DNA from: Collinsella sp.
GTDB taxonomy: Bacteria; Actinomycetota; Coriobacteriia; Coriobacteriales; Coriobacteriaceae
Assembly: GCA_019414645.1 (NCBI GenBank)
Contig: DXLP01000003.1
Location: 27,011-91,010 of the forward strand
Reading direction: 5' to 3'
Length of the DNA: 64,000 nucleotides
Made by a program: the position numbers and the translations under genes. How positions within the stretch are numbered: the stretch's first letter is position 1; each line of letters starts with the position of its first letter. The notes under the pieces were generated by a model, which saw only the letters and a program-made list of their open reading frames with translations, made no database searches and was not told where the DNA came from. This document shows, in pieces, positions 1-8,422 of this stretch.

Positions 1-2
1 GC

Positions 3-809
3 ACCACCACGCCCGCAAACTGGGTGCGCGCGCATATTCCCGTGTGCGCCGTTTGCGGCGTCGTGCTTGTCGTGGCGCTGGGTGGTCTGGTCTTTGTGCC
101 CGACACATCCGCGCTGAGCGGCGAGGGCGCCGAAATCCTAAACAAGGAAGCCAAAAATGCAAAACCCCAGGACCAGCAGGCGGCCGATGACACCGACAAG
201 GACAACGACGGCTTCCCCGACGGATCCTACGACCTGCTCATGATTGGCGACTCCGTGTCGCTGCGCGCCGTCGATTCCTTTGACGGCGTGTTCCCCCACA
301 GTCACATCGATGCCGAAAAGGGCCGCCAGTTCGATGCGGGCCGCACAACATTTGAGGGTTATATCCAGCAGAACCTCGCCGGCAAGATCGTAGTCTTTGC
401 GCTGGGCACCAACGGCCTAGTGACCGATGCCCAGATTGACGCCATCATGGCCGATGCCGGCAATCAGCGCACCGTCGTATTTGTAAACACGCGCAGCCCG
501 CAGCCATGGGTCGGCGCCACCAATCAGGCCATCGCCAACGCCGCCACGCGCTATAAAAACGTGCGCGTTATCGACTGGTACGGATATAGCGCCAACCGCA
601 ACGATCTGTTCGACGGCGACGGCACACACCTTTCGAACGCGGGCGTGGCCGAGTACCTTAAGCTCATCCACGATGCCGTCAAGAAGGACCTGCCCGTGCA
701 TCCCGAGGACCACGTTAACGATCCGCAGCCGGCGGCCGTCAAGTCCGCCGCCGACGCACTCGTCAACGCGCTCGCCTACAAACCGCACAAGCTAGGCACC
801 GACAAGTAA
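3..809 (+). CDS. C-terminal part of membrane O-acyltransferase with SGNH domain (partial)
   Basis: The reading frame is open to the window edge, so this is the end of a longer gene. One hydrophobic segment is followed by an acidic, Lys/Asp-rich linker and then an SGNH-hydrolase fold. The block I marker GDS is in IGDSVSLRA, the GTNG block is in FALGTNGL, and the catalytic Asp/His pair is in DGDGTHLS near the end. This pattern is typical of the extracytoplasmic tail of acyltransferase-3/SGNH fusions (OatA-like), which O-acetylate peptidoglycan or surface polysaccharide. The missing upstream part would hold the ten-helix acyltransferase-3 domain; that is inference. A GTG at 24 could start a short form, but codons continue upstream without a stop. 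Confidence 0.65.
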   Translation, partial: TTTPANWVRAHIPVCAVCGVVLVVALGGLVFVPDTSALSGEGAEILNKEAKNAKPQDQQAADDTDKDNDGFPDGSYDLLMIGDSVSLRAVDSFDGVFPHSHIDAEKGRQFDAGRTTFEGYIQQNLAGKIVVFALGTNGLVTDAQIDAIMADAGNQRTVVFVNTRSPQPWVGATNQAIANAATRYKNVRVIDWYGYSANRNDLFDGDGTHLSNAGVAEYLKLIHDAVKKDLPVHPEDHVNDPQPAAVKSAADALVNALAYKPHKLGTDK

Positions 810-832
810 CACACTGTCAAATCAGCTTGCAC

Positions 833-871
833 CCGGAGGGGGCCGTCGGCCACAACCGACGCCCCCTCCGG
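833..871 (+). terminator. GC-rich hairpin after the acyltransferase gene
   Basis: A long stem (CCGGAGGGGGC with CGTCGG, pairing with CCGACG and CCCCCTCCGG) lies about 25 bases after the stop codon. No clear T-run follows, so termination is inferred from position and stability. A fragment resembling the GGGACGTTC repeat seen elsewhere in the window follows at about 877-892. Confidence 0.55.
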
Positions 872-1045
872 CAGTTAGGGACGTTCCTTATGTGCCGACA
901 CTTAGGGACACTCCTGACGCGGCCGATGAATGCCCTCCCGCGGCCGAATTCTGAGTTCCTCGCCACCCCGAGTGTCGTCTGCAAGCCCCGCACCCGCAGC
1001 AAACGCCCCCAGATTGCTCTTTTCGAGCCGGCCCCAAGGGGCCGC

Positions 1046-1272
1046 GGGCAAAAAATTCCAAATATGAGTACTGATACCATTTTAGTAACAGGCAAAATTG
1101 CCCAAAATGGCGTTCTTTCGGTCGCCATACCCCTTTGGACCGAACAGAATGATCGGTTTAAAGCCTGGCTGTATCGATATTAATGAGCAGATACTTTAGT
1201 TATGTTCATTATCTTCTTTGTCTTAATTGCCACTGGATTAGCAACAGTACTCATATTTGGCATTTTTTGCCC
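1046..1272. repeat. 227-bp element with 28-bp terminal inverted repeats
   Basis: The left end at 1046-1073 and the reverse complement of the right end at 1245-1272 match at 27 of 28 positions; both begin GGGCAAAAAAT and end GAGTACTG. The interior is AT-richer than neighbouring genes and holds a small open frame at 1064-1183 (39 codons, start ATG inside the left arm) that resembles nothing I know. No transposase is present, so this is MITE-like or a long structured RNA. It occupies most of the gap between the acyltransferase and the NRMT-like gene. Confidence 0.6.
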
Positions 1273-1356
1273 ACACATATATAACCAACCCCCTACATCA
1301 GGCAAAAAACAGGCCGCAGCCCATGGCCACGGCCCGCTCGAAACCCAAAAGAGACG

Positions 1357-2619
1357 CTATGCGCTGTAGCCCATCGCCTGCAGCACAAACATGACGACCG
1401 TCAGCACCGTAATCACACCGATAGTCGCCCAGGTGAGCACATTCCACACGCGGCCGTTGCGGTTGGCGCCCATAATGTGTCGATCGGCGGCAATAAGCAC
1501 CTGGAACACCAGGACCACAGGCAAAAGCACGCCGTTGATGACCTGCGAGGTCATCATAATCTGGAACAGGTCGACGCCGGGCATGAGCACCAGCACGGCA
1601 GAGATGCCGATGATGGCCGTAATGATGCCGCGATAGACCGGGGCCTCGTCCCAGCTGCGATCGGCACCGCGCTCCCAGCCAAATGCCTCGCAGATGGCGC
1701 TGGACGTAACGCCTGGCAGCACACAGGCGGCCAAGAAGCTCGCCGCGACCAGCCCCGAGGCAAACAGCACCGTGGACCACTGGCCCGCGATGGGCTCCAA
1801 TGCGCGGGCGGCGTCGGCAGCATCGCTGATCTGAATGCCCGCGGGGAACAGTACCGTACCGGTCGTTATGATAATAAAGCCGGCAATGACATCGGCGGCG
1901 ATCGAGCCGCTCACGGTATCAATGCGCTGCAGCACGATATCGTCCTCGCCCGCATTCTTATCGACCACGTTGTTCTGCGCCAAGAAGATCATCCACGGCG
2001 CGATGGTGGTACCGATCGTTGCGACCACAAGCGACACGTAGCTGGGGTCATTTTGGATGTTGGGCACAACCAAGTCGACCGCCACCTCGCCCCAGCTGGG
2101 ACCAGCCATAAATGCAGCGACAATGTAGGTCACAAACACACAGCTCACCAGCAGCAGAATCTTCTCGATGCGCTGGAAGCTGCCCGACATGGTAAGCATC
2201 CAAACCAGCAGCGCCACGAGCGGCACCGAGATGCTCGCCGGCACACCAAAGAGGGCAAGGCCGCTCGCGATACCCGCAAACTCCGAGATGGTAACGGCCG
2301 TGTTGGCGATCAGCAGCGCTGCCATGGCCAGCACGCTCCTGCGCACGCCAAAGCGCTCGCGGATGAGCGAGGCCAAGCCCTTGCCTGTGACGCAGCCACA
2401 ACGCGCCGCAGTCTCCTGCGTCACGATAAGCAGCACGGTCATGACGGGAAGCATCCACAGCATCTTGTAGCCATAGCTGGCACCGGCGCTGGAATACGTG
2501 GCGATGCCACCGGCGTCATTGCCCGAAAGCGCCGCCAGAAGGCCAGGGCCCATGGCGCCAAAGATGGCCGCGATGGTCAGCTTTTGCTTGGCGCTCGCCT
2601 TTTGCTTCGTGTTTTGCAC
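1357..2619 (-). CDS. NRAMP-related divalent cation transporter (NRMT-like, probable Mg2+ carrier)
   Basis: A 420-residue integral membrane protein of the NRAMP/SLC11 fold. The first-helix motif, normally DPGN, reads D35-A-G-G38. The sixth-helix motif, normally MPH, reads APW at 207-209. Loss of the metal-selective Met and of the His/Asn positions is what was described for NRMT Mg2+ transporters (Eggerthella lenta), so Mg2+ rather than Mn2+ is the likely substrate; this is inference from motifs. The start is taken as the GTG at 2619, because longer forms would run into the upstream gene. It follows the MgtE-like gene by 8 bases, implying translational coupling and a shared role in Mg2+ uptake. 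Confidence 0.8.
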   Translation of the reverse strand: MQNTKQKASAKQKLTIAAIFGAMGPGLLAALSGNDAGGIATYSSAGASYGYKMLWMLPVMTVLLIVTQETAARCGCVTGKGLASLIRERFGVRRSVLAMAALLIANTAVTISEFAGIASGLALFGVPASISVPLVALLVWMLTMSGSFQRIEKILLLVSCVFVTYIVAAFMAGPSWGEVAVDLVVPNIQNDPSYVSLVVATIGTTIAPWMIFLAQNNVVDKNAGEDDIVLQRIDTVSGSIAADVIAGFIIITTGTVLFPAGIQISDAADAARALEPIAGQWSTVLFASGLVAASFLAACVLPGVTSSAICEAFGWERGADRSWDEAPVYRGIITAIIGISAVLVLMPGVDLFQIMMTSQVINGVLLPVVLVFQVLIAADRHIMGANRNGRVWNVLTWATIGVITVLTVVMFVLQAMGYSA

Positions 2620-2627
2620 GCGATCAC

Positions 2628-4472
2628 CTACCCCATGACCGACATGGTGAGCAGCACTGCGGCGATGCAGTACGCCACGCATGAGATCATGACGGCAATG
2701 ACGTTCATGGCGGTACCCGACGTATTGAGGTCATGCTCGTCACGCCAGAACAGCACCATCAGGTAAATCACGGCGCTCATGTTGCCAATCAGACAAACGA
2801 TGGCCGCAATGTTAAAGCAGCCGGTAAAGAGCTGCTCTTCAAACATGGGCGCGTCGAGGAATGCGGCGGTGCGCACCAGCTGGGCGCACAGGTAGGTCAC
2901 GAGCGACAGGATCAGGCCCATGCCCGTGCTCTGGAAGAAAAATCCCAGATACGGCTTGGGCTCATCGTCATGGCCGTCGTACTCCAGGAAGTAATTCTTG
3001 ACGAACGACACCATACGCGAGGCAGCCAGCAACACGAGCGGCATGGCGCACATGGGAAACACCACCAGATGCGCAGAGCCCAGCGCTGTCCCCAGCACTG
3101 TTGCCATGATGCACGAGGCAATACCCCACACGACAACCCAGTACTGGCGATGCACAAACCAGCTGAGCACATTCGTCGAGTCGTCGGACGCGCTATCGCC
3201 CGAGCCGACACCTGCGATCTGCAGGTCCTCCTGGTGCTCCTCGGCGATAACGTCCATGGCGTCGTCAAAGGTCACGATACCCAAGATGTGACGGTTCTCG
3301 TCGCAAACGGGGATGGCAACCAGGTCGTACTTGGTCATCTCGTCCGTTACGTCTTCCTGGTCATCGTCGGGCGACACATAAACCAGGTCGCGATAGGCCA
3401 GCTGACCCAGCGTGGCGTCGCGGTCGGCGACGATCAGCGTGCGCAGCGAAAGCACGCCGGTGAGCATGCCGCTCGGGTCCTCGGTATAGACGTAGTAGAC
3501 GCTCTCGAAGTCCTCGTCGAGCTTGCGGATCGCCTCGATGGCGTCACCGACCGTCGCCGTGGCAGGCAGGGAGACAAACTCCGAGGTCATGATGCGACCG
3601 GCAGTGTTGTCCTCATAGCCCAGCAGGTTACGAATCGCCTTCTCCTCCTGGACGCCCATCAGGCGCAAAAGCTTCTCAGCCTTCTCGTAATCGAGCTCGT
3701 CGATCAGGTCGGCGGCGTCGTCCGGATCCATCATGGCCAGCATCGACGATGCGTCCGTATCGGACAGGCCCTCAAGCATCTCGGTCATAAGCTCGTCGTC
3801 ATCGAACTCCGAGATGGCCTCGGCGGCCTGGGCGGTGTCGAGCTGCGCGAACACCTGCGCACGCAGGCGCGGGTCGAGCTGCTCGATAATGTCGGCAATG
3901 TCGGCAGGGTGCAGCTCGCCAAGCGTCTTGTGCGACACCGAAAGCTGGATGTTTTTAGTCGAACGGTCGAGCAGGTCCATGTAGGACCAGGCGATGATGT
4001 CCTCGCCGAGCGGTTTGCCCAGGTGCTTCATAAAGCTCTCGACGACATGCTCGAGTGCGGGGCTGATCGCGCGCAGCAGACCGCGGGCGCCAACTTCGGC
4101 ACCCAGCAGGCGCAGCTGATTTTCGCCCGACATGGAAAACTTGATGTCGTTTACGCGCACGACCTTCATACCCTGCGTGTCGACAATCTGTTTGTTGAGC
4201 ACGTCGCGGGCGAGCAAGAGTTCGGTCGGTTGCAGGTACGAAAAACGGATTTCGGTGGCCGGCGACTTAAGGTGTACGCCCGTCTCGTCGATACGGTCGA
4301 CCCATTTGCGCCAGCTGATCATAAACGGCGTCTTGCCGGGCCCGCGGAACGCGAGCGACGTCACGTGCGGAAAAACTTCGCCGGTAGCAATGCCAAAATC
4401 GTTCACAACGCCGAGCTTTTCGCCATCGACGTCCAAGACCGGCAGTTTGAGCATCTCACTCAGATAATTCAC
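2628..4472 (-). CDS. PRC-barrel / MgtE-N / CBS protein with five-helix membrane domain (MgtE-like)
   Basis: 614 residues. The N-terminal ~170 residues look like PRC-barrel sheets. An MgtE N-domain follows (superhelical repeats such as LHPADIADIIEQLDP), then a CBS pair starting at MTSEFVSLPATATVGDAI, then about five hydrophobic helices. In MgtE the cytosolic N+CBS part senses Mg2+ and gates the pore. The membrane part here lacks the GGNxGxQ-type signature I expect in the MgtE pore, so this may be a divergent channel or a Mg2+ sensor acting on the NRMT-like partner encoded 8 bases downstream. Family assignment of the soluble part is firm; transport activity is not. Confidence 0.78.
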   Translation of the reverse strand: MNYLSEMLKLPVLDVDGEKLGVVNDFGIATGEVFPHVTSLAFRGPGKTPFMISWRKWVDRIDETGVHLKSPATEIRFSYLQPTELLLARDVLNKQIVDTQGMKVVRVNDIKFSMSGENQLRLLGAEVGARGLLRAISPALEHVVESFMKHLGKPLGEDIIAWSYMDLLDRSTKNIQLSVSHKTLGELHPADIADIIEQLDPRLRAQVFAQLDTAQAAEAISEFDDDELMTEMLEGLSDTDASSMLAMMDPDDAADLIDELDYEKAEKLLRLMGVQEEKAIRNLLGYEDNTAGRIMTSEFVSLPATATVGDAIEAIRKLDEDFESVYYVYTEDPSGMLTGVLSLRTLIVADRDATLGQLAYRDLVYVSPDDDQEDVTDEMTKYDLVAIPVCDENRHILGIVTFDDAMDVIAEEHQEDLQIAGVGSGDSASDDSTNVLSWFVHRQYWVVVWGIASCIMATVLGTALGSAHLVVFPMCAMPLVLLAASRMVSFVKNYFLEYDGHDDEPKPYLGFFFQSTGMGLILSLVTYLCAQLVRTAAFLDAPMFEEQLFTGCFNIAAIVCLIGNMSAVIYLMVLFWRDEHDLNTSGTAMNVIAVMISCVAYCIAAVLLTMSVMG

Positions 4473-4715
4473 TGGTGCTCCCCATCATTATCCCTTCGGA
4501 CTGCGGCCATGCCGGCGCGCCATCCGTGGACTATTAGATATGTATACGCATGCGCGGGCGGCACGCCGCTCGGCGCTCACACCCCGTACATGCGCAAGAA
4601 GCACCTGCATGGGGTCATCGACTGTATGGTCGAGGTTTGGATTTCACCTGCAACCTTTCTCTTGACCCTTGTTATCCGCAGTAACTATAGCATCAGCATC
4701 GCGCCGTGGCGTCAA
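4473..4715 (-). promoter_or_regulatory. Long leader and possible promoter of the Mg2+ gene pair
   Basis: About 240 bases precede the MgtE-like start on the minus strand. A TTGACG box (4710-4715) lies upstream of CTATAG/TATAGT-like sequence (4684-4690), but the spacing is long (19-20), so the promoter is tentative. The transcribed leader has several pairable blocks (GGTT/AACC, GCGGCGTGCCGC). It does not match the M-box (ykoK) pattern as I know it. Mg2+ genes are often riboswitch controlled, which makes a structured leader plausible. Confidence 0.35.
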
Positions 4716-4766
4716 ATTTATGCTCCAAACATCGCAGGCATATCAAACGCTGACGCATCCGTGACA

Positions 4767-4795
4767 TAGTCATTGGGGACGTTCTTACATGACTA
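4767..4795. repeat. Short hairpin repeat overlapping a stop codon (copy 1)
   Basis: TAGTCAT and ATGACTA form a stem around TGGGGACGTTCTTAC. The TAG stop of the deacetylase-like gene is part of the stem. Related copies occur at 13283-13311 and 16793-16819. Confidence 0.65.
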
Positions 4796-6199
4796 GTCTG
4801 TGGTGTCGTCATCTTCGGCGAGCTGGGGGAACACGGCGTTTTTGGGCATGGCGGCCTTCGTCAGCGAGGTGAGCTTTTTGCTCAGCGATGTATCCGTCTT
4901 GACCAGATCGCTCAATGTCACGATTTTGTAGCCGTCGGCAATAAGCCCGTCGATAATCTGCGGCAGCGCCTCGAGCGTCTGCTCGGCACATTCATCGTTA
5001 TCGGTCAGCAGCACAATGTTGCCCGGCGTCACCGAATCGAGCACCGTCGAGACCTGCTCGTCGGCACCGTTGAGCAGCCAGTCGCCCGAATCGATATTCC
5101 ACGAGACCACGGCAGACACCAGGTCCATCGCATCAATCCAGTTTTGCTCGTCAAAGGCTGCGTAAGGAGCACGCAAAAGCATCGTCTTCACGCCGGTCGC
5201 GGACTTGATCGCCTCGGTGCCCTTCGAAACCTGCTCGCGCACCGCATCGCGGTCCTGGCCCTTGAGCGATTCGTCGTTGTAACTGTTGGAGCCGACCTCG
5301 CAGCCGGCATCGACAATCGCCTTGGCCGTGGCGGGCGAGGCCTCGGCCGCATCACCCGACAGGAAGAACGTCGCGGTGACGCCCTTTTCCTTGAGCACCT
5401 GCAAGATCTGCTTGGTCGCGCCGCTCGGGCCCTCATCAAACGTCAGCGCAACGTACTTTTCGTTGCCCTTGGGTGCCACGCTCGCGCACTCGACCACGCA
5501 ATCGGTGGCGGGCACGACCTCGCCGCGGTCCTGCGTCTTGCCCGATTGCTCGCCGACCCACACCTCGGAGCGGCCCTGGATACCCCACGTCTTGACGTAC
5601 TCGATGGCACCCGTGCCCTCGACCTTGAGCTTGGGCTCGATAACCGTCGCCTGGACCTCGTGCTTCTCATACGTGTCACGGCCGTCCTTGACCGTCACCT
5701 TCTCGCCACCCGTAAGCTCGCGGCTTTTCCACTTGCCCTGTTTTATGCGCTTGCCGTCCACCTTTACCGACAGCTTTTCGCCGCCATGGCGGGTCAGCAC
5801 GCTGTCGTCAACGGCCAGCAGATCACCAGCGTCGTAGGTATCGGTCAGCTCCTGGTCGTCGATGAGATTTTGCAGCGTAGAGCCGACGCGCACTGCAGTC
5901 TCCTGGCCGTTGAGGACGACATCCACGCTGCGGTTGACGTAGCCCACAACGGCGGCGACAAACAGCACGAGCGCGCAGCCCACGGCGATGAGCGCATAGG
6001 GCAGGCGAGACGGACGACGGGGCGTGCGGCCGTTGCCGATGCGAGCGCTGCGGTCGCTAAAGCCGCGGCTATGGTTGAGATACATCGCGCCGGGCTTACG
6101 GTGACGCTTGCGCTGACCGCTGGGCAGCTGCCCCAGGTCGCGGCGCGCCGTTGGACGCGCACCCGAGCGCCCGTTTAAGTTAGATCCGTTTTGGCGCAT
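4793..6199 (-). CDS. Membrane-anchored NodB-fold protein, probably inactive polysaccharide deacetylase
   Basis: 468 residues. A basic, Arg-rich cytosolic N-terminus precedes one helix (about 68-88), a beta-rich middle region (about 90-230) and a NodB homology domain (about 248-430). The core landmarks align: TFDEGP at 253-258, RAPYA at 343-347, DSGDW at 370-374. The metal ligands do not: the second Asp of TFDDGP is Glu, the HxxxH motif is GSNSYND at 303-309 with no His, and the late His is Thr (LLTD, 397-400). The family removes acetyl groups from cell-wall glycans, but here a binding or regulatory role outside the membrane is more likely. The start has GGGGGAGGG just upstream. Confidence 0.75.
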   Translation of the reverse strand: MRQNGSNLNGRSGARPTARRDLGQLPSGQRKRHRKPGAMYLNHSRGFSDRSARIGNGRTPRRPSRLPYALIAVGCALVLFVAAVVGYVNRSVDVVLNGQETAVRVGSTLQNLIDDQELTDTYDAGDLLAVDDSVLTRHGGEKLSVKVDGKRIKQGKWKSRELTGGEKVTVKDGRDTYEKHEVQATVIEPKLKVEGTGAIEYVKTWGIQGRSEVWVGEQSGKTQDRGEVVPATDCVVECASVAPKGNEKYVALTFDEGPSGATKQILQVLKEKGVTATFFLSGDAAEASPATAKAIVDAGCEVGSNSYNDESLKGQDRDAVREQVSKGTEAIKSATGVKTMLLRAPYAAFDEQNWIDAMDLVSAVVSWNIDSGDWLLNGADEQVSTVLDSVTPGNIVLLTDNDECAEQTLEALPQIIDGLIADGYKIVTLSDLVKTDTSLSKKLTSLTKAAMPKNAVFPQLAEDDDTTD

Positions 6200-6271
6200 G
6201 TGCCCTCCCCCATAAACGCAGCAAACCGGAGCAACAGGTCTCCGGCTTGCCTCCCATCAATTGGTACGTCG

Positions 6272-7027
6272 CTATTTGCTGGCTTTCGACGAGCCCCCGC
6301 TCGCCTTTTGGTATTCGTCCTTAAAGGCCTTGAACATACCGCGCGTCTTGCCGAGCTGCTTGCCCAGCGCGCGACTGCCCTTGTCCACGGCGACCGAACC
6401 CTTGTCATCGAGCACCTTGGCGCCCTTCTTGACCTTATCGCCCACCATGACGCTTGCCTCGGCAGCCTTTGCGGCGGCGCCGCCCGAATACCCGAGCGAC
6501 TTGACCTCGTCCGAAACGATCATCGCGCCGTCCGCATAGCCGCGCAGCATCGTCGGCGGCATCTGCGTGTCGCCCACCAGCACACTCGAGGCAGTGCCGG
6601 CGGTCACGTAGAACGTCTGCACGATGCCCGAACGCGGCTTGAACTCCACATCCGAGCAATAGCCCACGACATCGCCCGACTCCGTGCGCACGTCCATGCC
6701 AACCCAGATAATGCAATCGTCCAGGTTGATGTCGAGGCGCTTGGCCGCAGCGGCATCGTAGGTGCCCTTGACGTCGTCAACCGCGATGGCGCCCTCGTAG
6801 ACGCCAATGGCATCGAGCGCCACAAATCGGTCGGGGCGCTCGATCATGCCCGCGATATCGGACTGGCGCACCATAAAGCCCACCACGCGCGTACCGCCCG
6901 GGGTAAAGACCGGAAAGTGAATCTTGCCGAGCTTTTTAGGGCTGCGCGGCGTGCCGTCTTTTTTGGTGCGCTTATCCTCGGTAGGCTTGCGATAGATCTT
7001 GGCGCCGACAAAATCCCCGGCGCGCAT
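6272..7027 (-). CDS. PRC-barrel domain protein
   Basis: 251 residues with two PRC-barrel-like segments (about 1-90 and 105-175). Repeated short beta strands such as GDFVGAKIYR and GDVVGYCSDVEFK support this. The C-terminus is Lys/Ala/Gly-rich and probably disordered. The ATG overlaps the stop of the YtxH gene by one base (TAATG), so the two are coupled. PRC-barrels mediate RNA or protein contacts; the function here is unknown. A PRC-like region also begins the MgtE-like protein at 2628-4472, which may reflect a shared theme rather than a shared function. Confidence 0.7.
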   Translation of the reverse strand: MRAGDFVGAKIYRKPTEDKRTKKDGTPRSPKKLGKIHFPVFTPGGTRVVGFMVRQSDIAGMIERPDRFVALDAIGVYEGAIAVDDVKGTYDAAAAKRLDINLDDCIIWVGMDVRTESGDVVGYCSDVEFKPRSGIVQTFYVTAGTASSVLVGDTQMPPTMLRGYADGAMIVSDEVKSLGYSGGAAAKAAEASVMVGDKVKKGAKVLDDKGSVAVDKGSRALGKQLGKTRGMFKAFKDEYQKASGGSSKASK

Positions 7028-7416
7028 TATGCCTCTGTCGAAGGCTCCGCGGCCTCGGCGTCGGCCTCGACGGCGTTCTCGACCACGACATCGGCGGCGG
7101 GCGTCACGTTACCGCCCGAGATGGCGTCGTTGAGCTGCTCGCGCAGCTGGTCCATGCGCTCGCGGGCAAGGTCAACCTTGGCACGCAGGTCATCGGTCTT
7201 GGCGTCGACCATCGGGCCAAAATCGTTGACCGCAGCGCGGGCCTCCTCGGCACCGTGCTCGTAGGTGTCGCGCATGTTATCCCAGGCGTCGTTGGCGATA
7301 TCGGCAGCCATGGCGCGGGTCTCGGCGCCCGAGCGCGGAGCCAGGGCAACGCCGATGATGGCGCCGGCGGCGGCACCGAAGAGCGCACCCGAGATAAAGT
7401 TGAAAGTCTTACCCAT
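7027..7416 (-). CDS. YtxH-family small membrane-associated protein
   Basis: About 129 residues. A glycine/alanine-rich hydrophobic N-terminus (FISGALFGAAAGAIIGVALAP) is followed by charged helices suitable for a coiled coil and an acidic Ala/Glu tail. This is the YtxH (general stress) layout; its biochemical role is not known. The second Met (7416) is preferred because it sits about 8 bases after GGAGAGG; ATG 7422 is too close. It is the first gene of a two-gene unit with the PRC-barrel gene. Confidence 0.7.
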   Translation of the reverse strand: MGKTFNFISGALFGAAAGAIIGVALAPRSGAETRAMAADIANDAWDNMRDTYEHGAEEARAAVNDFGPMVDAKTDDLRAKVDLARERMDQLREQLNDAISGGNVTPAADVVVENAVEADAEAAEPSTEA

Positions 7417-7467
7417 GTTCATTCCTCTCCTGCGGGCACCTCGGCGCCCACCGTTTGAATGCTGTCC

Positions 7468-7473
7468 ATTATA
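7468..7473 (-). promoter_or_regulatory. -10 box for the ytxH-PRC unit
   Basis: A perfect TATAAT on the minus strand preceded by GGG, about 52 bases upstream of the YtxH start. The -35 region at normal spacing is weak. Confidence 0.45.
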
Positions 7474-7552
7474 CCCGCAGCACTGCGCTTGCCGTCTTGC
7501 TCATCTGCGTACGGTAAAGGCGCAGGTACATGATGGTGATAAGCGGGTGAGC

Positions 7553-8398
7553 CTACTCCTGCGGCATGGCAGGCATGGCCACTGTAGCGCCCGGGTCCTC
7601 GCCGGCGCCGTCAACGAGCGGCAGCGCTCCCTCGCGCGCGGGGGCCACCGGAGCCGTCGCCGCGCCACCGTAGACGGCAGCGGGGGCCTCGTGGCTCTCA
7701 GCGGTCGCGCCCTCGGTATCGATTGCCTCCTGCGGCTCGTCGTCAAAGCTCGGGACGCCCTGGGGCTCCGCGGGCTCGGCCTCGACGGTCTCCTCGGCAG
7801 GGGCATCGTTGACAGACTCGGCGGCAGCCTCGGCAGGCGCCTCGCCCTCGGTCGTGTCCCCGGCCTCGCCTTCGGCGTTCGCGGCGGCGACGGCCTCGTG
7901 CGGGTCCTTGCCCTCGGCCTCGGCACGCATGCCCAGTACCAGGTTACGCAGGCCCGCGACCGTACCGTCCACATCGGGAGCGGGCTGGTCGGCATGCAGA
8001 TAGGCCCAATCCATCATAAAGGTCGCCGAAGACAGCGCGCCGATGGCCAGTGCGTCGTCGGGACACGAAAGCTCGACCTCAAAGACACGCTCATCGTGCT
8101 CACTCACGCGAGTGCGGCCGCACGAAATGCTGCCAGCGAGACCGGTCTCGTTCATGAGCTCGACCGTCACGTGCTCCAGCAGATGGCAAAGCTCTGTCTG
8201 GCCCATGCAGTCCTGGAACTCGCGACCGGAATCGCCCAGGCACAGATGCTTGGCGATCGCGGGCACCAGGTAGTACACGCGCGCCGTGGCCTCGATGTCC
8301 TCCGAGGTCATGAGCGGCATGCCGGGGTTCACCAGCACATGCGCGCAGATCTTGTCCTCGCTGACGGTGACCTTAAGGATGTTGAACAGGCCTGCCAT
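7553..8398 (-). CDS. Protein with cyanophycin-synthetase N-domain-like region and acidic tail
   Basis: 281 residues. The first ~150 include HLLEHVTVELMNETGL followed by CGRTR, which recalls the N-terminal domain of cyanophycin synthetase (HxxEHxxLEL ... GxTR). No ATP-grasp or Mur-ligase domain follows; instead there is a ~130-residue Ala/Glu/Pro-rich disordered tail. The function is unknown; the similarity is by eye and should be treated as a lead. AGGGGAGAG precedes the ATG. It lies 24 bases after the CNNM/CorC gene and is probably co-transcribed with it. Confidence 0.55.
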   Translation of the reverse strand: MAGLFNILKVTVSEDKICAHVLVNPGMPLMTSEDIEATARVYYLVPAIAKHLCLGDSGREFQDCMGQTELCHLLEHVTVELMNETGLAGSISCGRTRVSEHDERVFEVELSCPDDALAIGALSSATFMMDWAYLHADQPAPDVDGTVAGLRNLVLGMRAEAEGKDPHEAVAAANAEGEAGDTTEGEAPAEAAAESVNDAPAEETVEAEPAEPQGVPSFDDEPQEAIDTEGATAESHEAPAAVYGGAATAPVAPAREGALPLVDGAGEDPGATVAMPAMPQE

Positions 8399-8422
8399 AA
8401 CTCTCCCCTACTCTTCCTTGCC

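Noticed and set aside
4473..4715. M-box riboswitch
   Set aside because: The expected conserved blocks are not present as I know them; left as unassigned leader.
2733..4769. Long plus-strand open frame (678 codons)
   Set aside because: Antisense of the MgtE-like gene; composition is His/Arg/Gln-rich shadow of high-GC coding and no ribosome site or domain is visible.
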